NCBI RefSeq assembly: GCF_002154335.2
Contig: NZ_MTPX02000009.1
Coordinates: forward strand, 39,696-103,695
Source of the DNA: Actinomyces ruminis
Lineage (GTDB): Bacteria > Actinomycetota > Actinomycetes > Actinomycetales > Actinomycetaceae
Direction of reading: 5' to 3'
DNA length: 64,000 bases
The notes beneath the pieces were generated by a model. That model saw nothing but the letters and a program-made list of their open reading frames with translations, searched no databases and had not been told where the DNA came from. Both the position numbers and the translations under genes were made by a program. This document shows, piece after piece, positions 56,414 to 64,000 of the stretch (its first letter is position 1; each line of letters begins with the position of its first letter).

Positions 56414-58259
56414 GCGCCGGTGATGTCGTCGGGCTGGGAGTCGGCGTAGCGGGCCAGCTCCTCCTCCACAATGGACTCGTCGAGCTTGACGAAGACGGGC
56501 TTCGGCTTGGCGATCGGCGTACCGACCACGACGGCGTGGCGCTCCCACGTGGGCACGCCGGTGTAGTCGCCGGTAATGATCGGGTAGCCGGTGCGGCCGG
56601 CGAAGGCCTCGGGCAGCACCTGCGGATCGAGCTCGTCGACCTCCTCGATGCGGGGCATGGGGGCGAGGAGGCCGTCGCCGCCCAGGACCTTATCGACGTC
56701 GTTGGCGGCGTGCGGCAGGAACGGAGAGAGCATGAGGTTCAGGTCGGCCACCACCTGGGCGAGCGTATGCAGCACCGTGGCCAGCCGCTGGTGCGCGGGG
56801 CTGCCCGGCTCCCCCTTGAGCTTGAAGGGCTCGGTGTCGGCGATGTACTTGTTGGCCTCGCCGACCAGCCGCATGGCCTCGGCGAGTGCAGCCTTCTGGC
56901 GGTGGTGGCGAATCAGGTCGCCGACCGTGTCGAAGCCGGCGGCCACGGCGTCCAGGAGCTCCCGATCGATGTCCTCCAACTCGCCGGGGGCGGGGATGGC
57001 GCCGAAGCGCTTGTGGATCATGGCGGCGGTGCGGTTGACCAGGTTGCCCCAGCCGGCCACCAGCTCGCCGTTGGTGCGGCGCACGAACTCCGCCCAGGTG
57101 AAGTCGGCGTCGGCGGTCTCGGGGCCGGCGGCACAGATGAAGTAGCGCAGGGCATCGGCCTGGTAGCGGGCCAGGAAGTCGCGCACGTAGATGACGATGC
57201 CGTGGGAGGAGGAGAACTTGCGGCCCTCCATGGTCAGGAACTCACTGGAGACGACCTCGGTGGGAAGGTTCAGTACACCCATGTCGCCGCTCTCGCCGCC
57301 GCGCTGCCCCTGGCCGTTGTAGCCGAGCAGCTCGGCGGGCCAGATCTGGGAGTGGAAGACGATGTTGTCCTTGCCCATGAAGTAGTAGGACAGGGCCTGC
57401 GGGTCATTCCACCACTGGCGCCACGCCTCGGGGTCGCCGCTGCGGCGCGCCCATTCGATGGAGGCGGACAGATAGCCGATAACGGCGTCGAACCACACGT
57501 ACAGGCGCTTGCTCGGCTGGTCCTCCCAGCCGGGAATGGGGATGCCCCAGTCGATGTCGCGGGTCATGGCGCGCGGGCGGATCTCCGCAGGATGTTCTTG
57601 GAGAAGCGGATGACGTTGGGCCGCCAGGCGCCGGAGGCCTCCCGCTCGTCCAGCCAGGCGCCGAGCGCGTCGGCCAGGGCGGGCAGGTCCAGGAACCAGT
57701 GGGTGGACTCCACGAATTCGGGGGTCTCCCCGTTGATGCGGGAGTGCGGATCGATCAGGTCGGTCGGGTCGAGCTGGTTGCCGCAGTTGTCGCACTGGTC
57801 GCCGCGGGCGCCGCTGGCACCGCAGATCGGGCAGGTGCCCTCGATGTAGCGGTCGGGCAGGGTGCGACCGGTGGAGGGAGAGATGGCGGAGCGGGTCACC
57901 TGCTGGACCATGTAGCCGTTGTCGCGCACTGTGACGAACATGTCCTGCACCACCCGGTAGTGGTTGCCGGCGGTGGTGCGGGTGAACAGGTCGTAGGACA
58001 GGCCTAGAGCCACCAGGTCCTCAACGATGAGCCGGTTATTGCGGTCGGCCAACTCACGGGGGCTGACCCCCTCCTCGTCGGCGGCCACCAGGATCGGCGT
58101 GCCGTGCTCGTCGGTGCCGGAGACCATGAGGACGTCGTGCCCGGCCATGCGCATGTAGCGGGAGAAGACGTCTGAGGGGACGCCGAATCCGGCGACGTGT
58201 CCGATGTGGCGGGGGCCATTGGCGTAGGGCCAGGCGACGGCGGAGAGGATACGGCTCAT
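56410..58259 (-). CDS. metG: Methionyl-tRNA synthetase (one frame break)
   Basis: Class I aminoacyl-tRNA synthetase of about 617 residues. The HIGH motif is [10 protein letters not shown] at residues 16-25. A zinc-binding insert follows with [17 protein letters not shown] (four cysteines, about 143-160). Then come the Trp-rich core WFDAVIGYL and the KMSKS equivalent GRKFSSSHG, an accepted variant. The anticodon-binding domain ends with [15 protein letters not shown] and the tail stops without a C-terminal EMAP domain. One base is missing near 57572, between SKNIL and [14 protein letters not shown] 58259. Divergent from the small-membrane-protein array at 58395. Confidence 0.95.
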
Positions 58260-58394
58260 GGGGGCAGCCTATCCGCTCCCGCCACCGGGAACGGCCTCCG
58301 GGCAGTTCTCCCCCTGTGTTTGCGGCTCCGGCACCCCTATGGTGACGGCGGCGGCCACGCCAGGTGTGCGTCATCGACCTTGGAGGAGACCACT

Positions 58395-58948
58395 ATGACC
58401 CGACCGTCCACGCCTCGAACGCCGCGAGTCCTGTTGCGCATCGGCGTGGTCCTGTGCCTGGTGGCGTTGGCCGCGCTGATCATCTGCCTGCCCATCATGA
58501 CACGCCCCATCAGGGACCTGCAGCGGCTGGATCCGGCTGGCACGACCACCGTGCACCTTGACGCGGCGACTACATATGGCCTGTGGGGCGACGGCACCGC
58601 GGACTGCACCGTCACCGGGCCGGATGGGGACGGCGTCGCGGTTCTTCTGCCGTCGGAGGAGACGCCGGTGGCCGATCATCGGGTTTCCGGAGTGATCGAG
58701 GTCGAGACGACCGGCGATCACACCTTCACGTGTTCCGGGCACGACAAGCAGGAGATATCGGTGGGGCGCCAGGTCAACCTCCGGATCTTCGAAGGCAGTT
58801 GGTGGGGAGCGTTCGCCGCTACCTGCATGGGCGTCATCGGCGTCCCGCTGGCTGCGGTCGGGGGCCTTTGGCACTTTATCGGCAATAGGCGCGCCGGTCG
58901 AAGCGGCGCGGCTCCGCCGCAACCACCCGGGGAGTTATCCGGGAATAG
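58395..58948 (+). CDS. Two-TM small exported-domain protein, paralogue 1 of 3 (3' end uncertain)
   Basis: About 184 residues. A first membrane helix (LRIGVVLCLVALAALIICLPI) is followed by an external domain of about 100 residues (DAATTYGLWGDGTADCTV to DHTFTCSG, with one Cys pair) and a second helix (AATCMGVIGVPLAAVGGLWHF). As written, the frame runs on to 59330 across the start of paralogue 2, with Arg/Pro-rich nonsense; one missing base near 58925 in a C/G run would end it at TAG 58948, at a length like that of its neighbour. ATG 58395 lies shortly after GGAGGAG. The family is unknown to me; see paralogues at 59038 and 59819. Confidence 0.62.
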
Positions 58949-59037
58949 TCGACGCACCGACGTCGATCTGCTTGCCGCTGCCGTCCCAGCCGCCACGGGG
59001 GCTGCCCGCGGGCGGCCCGGCACGTATCGTGAGGGCC

Positions 59038-59721
59038 ATGGCGCCTCAACCGACGCCGCCAGCCCCTACCGCACCGGAGTACCCCATGGCCTACCCCTCG
59101 ACTTCCGGCTCCCCCTATGTACGTGTGCCCCATGGCGCCGACCCCAGCCCCTACGGCCCTGCCGCACCCACCCCGAAGGGGCGCAAGGGTCCGCTGATTC
59201 TGCTGCTGTCCGGGGTGGCGCTGTGCGTCATCGCGGGCATAGCCATCATCGTCTCGGCGCTGTCGCTCACGCGTACTGCTGGCGCGCTGCAGCCGATTGT
59301 CGCCGACGGGACCTCCACCGTGCGCCTTGACGCCCAGGAGGTGTACGGGCTGTATGGCAACGGGTCCTCGGACTGCGCCGTGACCGCCGCCGACGGTACG
59401 GAGCTGGAGGTGACCAGGCCGTCGTCGAGCATCACCGTCAACGACAGGCAGCTGTTCGGCATGATCGCGCCCACCTCCTCCGGCGAGTACACCATCACGT
59501 GCAGCACTCTGCTGGTGAGCGGGGATGTGTACTTCGGCCCGCTGGTAGGCGCCCAAGACATCGGGCGCATGGTTTTCGGCGTCATTGCCTCTATCGCCAT
59601 GCTCGTGTTGGGCATCCCCCTCACAATCGGCGGCATCATCTGGCTCGTCGTCCGCAATTCACACAACAAGCGAGCCCTACAGGCGCAGGCTGTATATCCC
59701 ACCGCCGGTACCGGATTGTGA
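59038..59721 (+). CDS. Two-TM small exported-domain protein, paralogue 2 of 3
   Basis: 227 residues from ATG 59038. A Pro/Ser-rich cytosolic start (APQPTPPAPTAPEYPMAYPS) leads to helix 1 (ILLLSGVALCVIAGIAIIVS), the external domain (VRLDAQEVYGLYGNGSSDCAV to GEYTITCS) and helix 2 (MLVLGIPLTIGGIIWLVV), then a short tail. Aligns with paralogue 1 over the whole core: YGLYGNGSSDCAV against YGLWGDGTADCTV. The two conserved cysteines could form a disulphide. No operon partner other than the flanking paralogues. Intact frame, so it is the best copy for defining the family. Confidence 0.7.
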   Translation: MAPQPTPPAPTAPEYPMAYPSTSGSPYVRVPHGADPSPYGPAAPTPKGRKGPLILLLSGVALCVIAGIAIIVSALSLTRTAGALQPIVADGTSTVRLDAQEVYGLYGNGSSDCAVTAADGTELEVTRPSSSITVNDRQLFGMIAPTSSGEYTITCSTLLVSGDVYFGPLVGAQDIGRMVFGVIASIAMLVLGIPLTIGGIIWLVVRNSHNKRALQAQAVYPTAGTGL

Positions 59722-59818
59722 CGATCGGCTGACGAAGGCGGTGATGCCCCCGTAAAGTCGCGGTGGAAACTCAAGGGGCCCGCCGGCAGGCCGCCAGCAG
59801 AAAGTAGAGGTACAGGCG

Positions 59819-60602
59819 ATGGCTGTGTGGAATCAGCCGCTCCGGGCGTCAATGTCCCACCGCGGCGCCCGCGAGGCGTGGACGCCGACGGCCTGCCCTC
59901 GCTGACGGTGCCTCGTATCGTCGCCGTCGGGGGCGTGGTAGCGGCGCTGGTGGGGGTCGCCCTATTCGTCGCCGCAGTGGCGGTTGCCCCGAACGTTAAC
60001 GAACAGGACGCCGTCTCAATTGACCAGGGCGGGCAGCCAACGACGCTGTCCCTGCTTGAGGACACCGAGTACGGCTTCTTCTCGGCCGACACCGCTATGG
60101 CCTGCACGGTCTTGGACCGGTTGGCACTGCCCTGGACGTCTACCAGCTGGATCATATGAGTGGTGATCCGCCCCAGGTGTTGGGCTTCCGGTCGACCAAT
60201 GCCGGCACCTACGAGATAGCCTGCACCGGAGCAAGCGCGATCACGATCAACCAGGCCAACTTCTCCCCAGAATGGAATCGCAGCCTGCGGTTATTCTTCG
60301 CTTCAATACCCTTCGGCGTAGCGGGTCTGGTAGCCACCGTGGTCGGCACGATCTGGCTGGTGGTGCGCCGGCGTCGTCGTACCCGCGTGATGATGAGCCG
60401 ACTGTTCCCCTATCCGCTGGCAGGAGCACCCGTCGTTCCGGCAGCACCGACGTCGGTACCGCAGTCCGCCCCCGGCGCGCCGCCGACGTCGGTGCCGCGG
60501 CCCGGCGCACCCGCTGCCCCACCGACGGCTGGTTATGGCCTGGCCCCGCAGCAGGTGGTCTACCGGCCGCTGCCGCCGCCCGACGACGGTCAGGGCGCCT
60601 AG
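59819..60602 (+). CDS. Two-TM small exported-domain protein, paralogue 3 of 3 (two frame breaks)
   Basis: About 262 residues. ATG 59819 has AGAGG eight bases upstream and encodes MAVWNQP, but the frame shifts almost at once (near 59833, one missing base) into GVNVPPRRPRGVDADG. Helix 1 is IVAVGGVVAALVGVALFVAAV; the external domain follows, TLSLLEDTEYGFFSADTAMACTV, then after a second break near 60125 YEIACTGASAI; helix 2 is FGVAGLVATVVGTIWLVV; the tail is Pro/Ala-rich (about 70 residues). It keeps the Cys pair and the YGxx pattern of paralogues 1 and 2. It converges with rsmI (21 bp between stops). Confidence 0.65.
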
Positions 60603-60623
60603 CCCCCTTCGCGTGCCAGTGTT

Positions 60624-61606
60624 TTAGGCGTCGTCGACGTCGCGCCGGGCGAGCGCCGCTCGATACACCTCGTTGGGGCGGGCGCCGGCGCGTGGGGCGA
60701 CTGCAGCGGCGGCCGCCTTCAGCCGTACGCCGGAGTCGGCCAAAGCCAGGGCCTCGGCGGCGGCTTGCTGTAGGTCCACCGCCCGTGCAGGTGCACCGGC
60801 GACCACCAGTACCACCTCCCCCAGCACGCCGTCGGCCGTGGCGTCTGCAAGTTCTCCCAGGGTTGCTCGCCGCACCTCCTCATGCGTCTTGGTCAGTTCC
60901 CGACACAGCGCGGCACGTCGATCCGCGCCGAAGGTCTCGACCATGGCGCGCAGGGTCTCGTGCGTGCGCCGGGGTGACTCCAAGAACACCATGGTGCGTG
61001 GTTCGTCCGTGAGTGCTGTCAGAGCACGAGTACGCTCCCCCGGTTTGCGCGGGACAAAGCCCTCGAAGGTGAAGCGGTCGGTGGCCAGGCCGGACAGCAC
61101 CAGGGCGGTAAGCACGGCGGAGGGCCCCGGTGCGACGGTGACCGGGACGTCGGCATCGGCGGCAGCCACGATCAGCCGGTAGCCGGGGTCCGAAACGCCC
61201 GGCATGCCGGCGTCGGAGACGACCAGGACGGTGCCGCCCGCGCGCGCGGCCGCAAGCAGTTCGGGAGCCTGGTGGCCTCGTTGTGCTCGTGGAAGGCCAC
61301 CACGCGGCCGCCGACGCTCACCCCCAGGCGGCGGGCCAGGGCGAATAGGCGGCGGGTGTCCTCCGCGGCAATGAGGTCGGCCTGTTCCAGGGCGCAGCGC
61401 AGGCGTGGGGAGGCGTCGGCGACGTTCCCAATCGGGGTCGCGGCCAGCGTGATCGTGCCCGGGCGCAGGACGGCATCCTCCAACGCCGCAGCTGGTGCGC
61501 CTGTCTCCGGCACCGTCGGCCGTGTTCCGACCGCCTGGCCTTCGGCGGCCGGCGGCGTGCCGCCGGCATCATCTGCGGGCGTGGCGCTGCTCATGTCGTC
61601 ATCCAT
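60624..61606 (-). CDS. rsmI: 16S rRNA (cytidine 1402-2'-O)-methyltransferase (one frame break)
   Basis: About 327 residues of the YraL/RsmI SAM-dependent family. An Ala/Pro-rich leader of about 45 residues is followed by the family motif [19 protein letters not shown], then [19 protein letters not shown], and after a break near 61268 (one missing base) [19 protein letters not shown], the SAM site [15 protein letters not shown], and [12 protein letters not shown]. RsmI methylates C1402 of 16S rRNA with RsmH. ATG 61606; divergent from pmt with almost no gap, a pairing conserved in actinobacteria (Rv1002c/Rv1003). Confidence 0.94.
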
Positions 61607-61615
61607 GACTTCAGT

Positions 61616-63536
61616 ATGACGGGCCGTCTTAGACTCGCAGGCGTGACTTCACCCTGTGCTGCTTCACCGGATGGTGCCGACCTGTCTCCCGCTCCGGGCG
61701 ATTCACCGGACGGTGATTCGCTGTACGTGACCGTTTCCACGGCTGCCGACGCCGAAGCCGACACGGGTAATCCCGATGTAGCCGAAGCGCCGCGCAGCGA
61801 GAACCAATTGCGATCCCTGTTGGGACTGGAGCCGCTTGGGACGGAGCCGCCCCGGCGGGTGCGGATCAACGGTTGGATAGCGACGGTCGTGGCCAGCCTG
61901 GTGGCGGCGCTGACGCGGCTGATCGGCCTCGGTCACCCGCATCAGCTCATGTTTGACGAGATCTACTACGTCAAAGACGCCTTCGCGTTGTGGCACAACG
62001 GCTATGAATCCGCGTGGGGCGACGGCGCCGATGAGCTGTTCGCGCAGGGGGACTTCTCGGCGCTGACAACCGATCCCAGCTATGTGGTGCATCCGCAGTT
62101 GGGCAAGTGGCTGATCGGTCTAGGCATGCAGATCTTCGGCGCGGAGTCCTCCTTCGGCTGGCGGATCATGCCGGCGTTGGCGGGCATTTTGACGGTGATT
62201 GTGCTGGTCCGGCTGACGCTGCGTCTGACCCGCTCGCCGTTGCTGGCTGGACTGGCCGGGGTATTGCTGGCGATTGACGGTGTGGGGATCACCGAGTCGC
62301 GGATCGGACTGTTGGATGGGTTCATCGGCCTGTTCGCGACGATCGCGCTGTACTGCCTTATGCGCGACCGGGAATGGTCCCGGGCGCGTCTGGCGACCGA
62401 CCTCGCGGGCGTGTCCATCGATCCGGCGGGTCCCGCTCCCCTGGCGCCAAGGCCCATCTGCGTCCCTGGCTGATTGCGACTGGTATCGCCGCCGGGATGA
62501 CTTGCTCGGTGAAGTGGTCCGGTGCCTACCTGCTGGCCGCTATTGGGATTCTTGTGGTCGTCTGGGACACGTTGGCGTTGCGCCGGGTCGGAGCGCGCGC
62601 CTGGTTCCTCGAGGGGACCGTGGCACGCGGCGTGGGCGATTTTGTTCGCCTGGTCCCGGTGGCCTTCCTCGTTTATCTGGCGCCGGGTGGGGGTCGTGGT
62701 TCCTGCACGACGGCGCCTACAACCACGGCTGGGCTGCAGCACAGCGCGCTGAGACCGGCACAGTGGCGCGCTCTTGGCTGCCGGATTCGCTCAATGATCT
62801 GCTCGAGTACCACCTGTCCATGTACAACTTCCATGTTGGTCTGGACTCCGAGCATCCCTACATGTCGAAGCCGATCGGCTGGCTGGTGCAGTGGCGACCG
62901 ACGTCGTTCTACTGGAAGGGTTCTGAGGAACTGTTAGGCACCGACTGCGGTTCGGACCGCTGCATTCAGGCCATCACGTCGATCGGCAATATCCCCATTT
63001 GGTGGGCGGCCGTGCCGGCTCTGGTCTTTGTGATCGCGGTACTGATGATCAGCCGCCGCGACTGGCGCGTATGGGTGCCGCTGATCGGGTATATCGGTCT
63101 GTACTTGCCGTGGTTCATCTACTCCGACCGCACCATTTTCACCTTCTACACGGTGGCATTCGCACCCTGCGTGGTGCTGGTGCTGGTGCTGGCGCTCGGT
63201 GCCGTCTCCGGCATGCTCACGCCCGTGCCTGGGTCGGCAGCCGCCCGCGAGGAGGAGCGCCTGCTCGAGGAGGGTCGTGTTGGCCCGGGGCTTCCCTATC
63301 CGCGCGGCGCTGTAGCGGCCTACTTCGGCTTCGGCATGCGAGCGAACCGCACTCCCCTGCCCGCGGCATGGACGGGCGTGCCACCGTGGCGCCTGCGTGG
63401 GGAGGGGCTGGCCGTAGTGGCCGTTGTGCTGGTACTCGCGGTGGTGTTCGCCGCGGCTTGGTGGCCGATATGGACTGGCCGCACCGTGCCCTACACATTC
63501 TGGCACTGGCACATGTGGCTGAATTCCTGGGTCTAG
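61616..63536 (+). CDS. pmt: Dolichyl-phosphate-mannose-type protein mannosyltransferase (PMT), two frame breaks
   Basis: About 640 residues, GT39 family. An acidic cytosolic start (about 1-80), then ten or more membrane helices. The first external loop has the catalytic [10 protein letters not shown] (about residue 116), followed by [17 protein letters not shown]. Breaks near 62452 and 62690 each fit one missing base; between them lies [20 protein letters not shown], and after the second [16 protein letters not shown]. It attaches mannose from polyprenyl-phosphate-mannose to Ser/Thr of proteins exported by Sec. The Ser/Thr-rich secreted proteins in this window are plausible substrates. Start uncertain: ATG 61616 or GTG 61643. 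Confidence 0.92.
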
Positions 63537-63817
63537 TACCGGCGTTCTCCGGGCAGGTCCGCCAACCTCATGGCAGTATCGCGCCAACCGGACGGATCAG
63601 ACTGTCGCAGTGTGGCAAGAGCCCCGGACCACAACACGCCGGCCTCAAAGTCTTTAGTCTCCGCGTCCTCGACGCTCATGCCCGCCGGATTCTCCCGCAG
63701 ATCTGGAAGACAGTGGCCCGTCAGCTGCCGGACTCTTTGCCCCGCGTCTTGACGGAATGCCCGGCCCTTGCGGGTGGGCGCATTCTCTGGCCGGGCCTGG
63801 CAGATCACCGCACACAA
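63533..63817 (-). CDS. Hypothetical protein, possibly a gene fragment
   Basis: 94 residues read from a TTG at 63817; the frame stays open further upstream through THAGREWDTPEREARQAL without an ATG. The sequence is polar (QARPENAPTRKGRAFRQDAG, then VEDAETKDFEAGVLWSG) with no motif I recognise. It overlaps the pmt stop by four bases in convergent orientation and lies downstream of the 5S rRNA gene. It may be real, a remnant, or chance. Low confidence. Confidence 0.3.
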   Translation of the reverse strand: MCAVICQARPENAPTRKGRAFRQDAGQRVRQLTGHCLPDLRENPAGMSVEDAETKDFEAGVLWSGALATLRQSDPSGWRDTAMRLADLPGERRY

Positions 63818-63937
63818 GGCCTGCCGCGCCTCACGCTCAGGCGTGTCCCACTCGCGTCCCGCGTGGGTCGGATGGTTCAGAGTGATCCAGGTTGTGTTTT
63901 TGTTGGTTGTGTTTGTGGGTGTGGGTTGGTGCGTGTG

Positions 63938-64000
63938 TCGGCGGTGTCCTACTCTCCCGCCCGCCTGTCGGGGGCAGTACCATTGGCGCTGGGGGGCTTG
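63938..64000 (-). rRNA. rrf: 5S ribosomal RNA, 3' part (5' end outside window)
   Basis: The minus strand ends with the conserved 5S 3' half: GGTACTGCCCCCGACAGG, then GGGAGAGTAGGACACCGCCG. The gene continues beyond position 64000, so an rRNA operon reading leftwards ends here. The 3' end is placed near 63938 by comparison with typical bacterial 5S ends. A G/T-rich tract (63893-63936) follows it. Confidence 0.9.

Noticed and set aside
58395..59330. Longer reading of the first small two-TM protein, to 59330
   Set aside because: The extension overlaps the start of paralogue 2 and is Arg-rich without similarity; a missing base near 58925 gives a length like that of paralogue 2.
1..64000. Insertion sequences or integrases marking the glycan blocks as a mobile island
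   Set aside because: No transposase, integrase or flanking long direct repeat was recognised; tRNA-Gln lies inside the region but no duplicated tRNA end was found.

Overview
The window is GC-rich actinobacterial DNA, most likely from Actinomyces or a close relative in the Actinomycetaceae. The evidence is two G5/Rpf-type cell-wall proteins, a protein O-mannosyltransferase (PMT), a transmembrane Ser/Thr kinase with FHA partners, frequent GTG starts and strong GGAGG ribosome sites. The backbone order, read right to left, is pmt, rsmI, metG, tatD, rpf, rsmA, ispE, ABC-F, then glmU with tRNA-Gln, prs and mfd. This is essentially the order known in mycobacteria (Rv1002c to Rv1020). Two large blocks that do not belong to this backbone fill the gaps on either side of prs-glmU.

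Layout. 1-3.6 kb: mfd. 3.7-15.7 kb: first part of a surface-polysaccharide locus (F420-hydrogenase-beta-like protein, flippase, pyruvyltransferase, Wzz-like, Wzy-like, a large secreted LamG protein, a lipoprotein, a GT2 behind a 16-codon leader ORF, a polysaccharide deacetylase). 15.7-18.0 kb: prs, glmU, tRNA-Gln. 18.2-32.6 kb: second part of the glycan locus (phage-tail-like GDPD protein, Tat-exported protein, second Wzz-like protein, beta-helix protein, four glycosyltransferases, CDP-alcohol transferase, TetR regulator, WbaP-type initiating transferase, TagD-type cytidylyltransferase). Together these could build, polymerise and export a lipid-linked repeat unit carrying pyruvate and glycerol-phosphate groups.

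32.6-48.7 kb: a phospho-signalling and envelope cluster: a surface protein of about 1,940 residues built from cadherin-like and FN3 repeats, MoxR ATPase, DUF58, a membrane transglutaminase-like protein that has lost all three catalytic residues, RDD-FHA, Ser/Thr kinase, zinc-ribbon FHA and a second RDD-FHA. It resembles the bifidobacterial PFNA (kinase/FN3/AAA/DUF58/transglutaminase) cluster, but no phosphatase is present. 48.7-64 kb: housekeeping genes (ABC-F, ispE, rsmA, rpf, a second G5 protein, tatD, metG, rsmI, pmt), a tandem family of three small two-TM proteins, and the 3' end of a 5S rRNA gene.

About thirty reading-frame breaks cut otherwise intact genes, including essential ones. Nearly all fit a missing base in a short G or C run, so the assembly appears to carry systematic deletion errors. 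I annotate such genes as single CDSs spanning the breaks. The most unusual non-coding signal is a seven-copy, 20-21-bp-phased array of CGRTTCG motifs (three forward, then four reverse) upstream of rpf.
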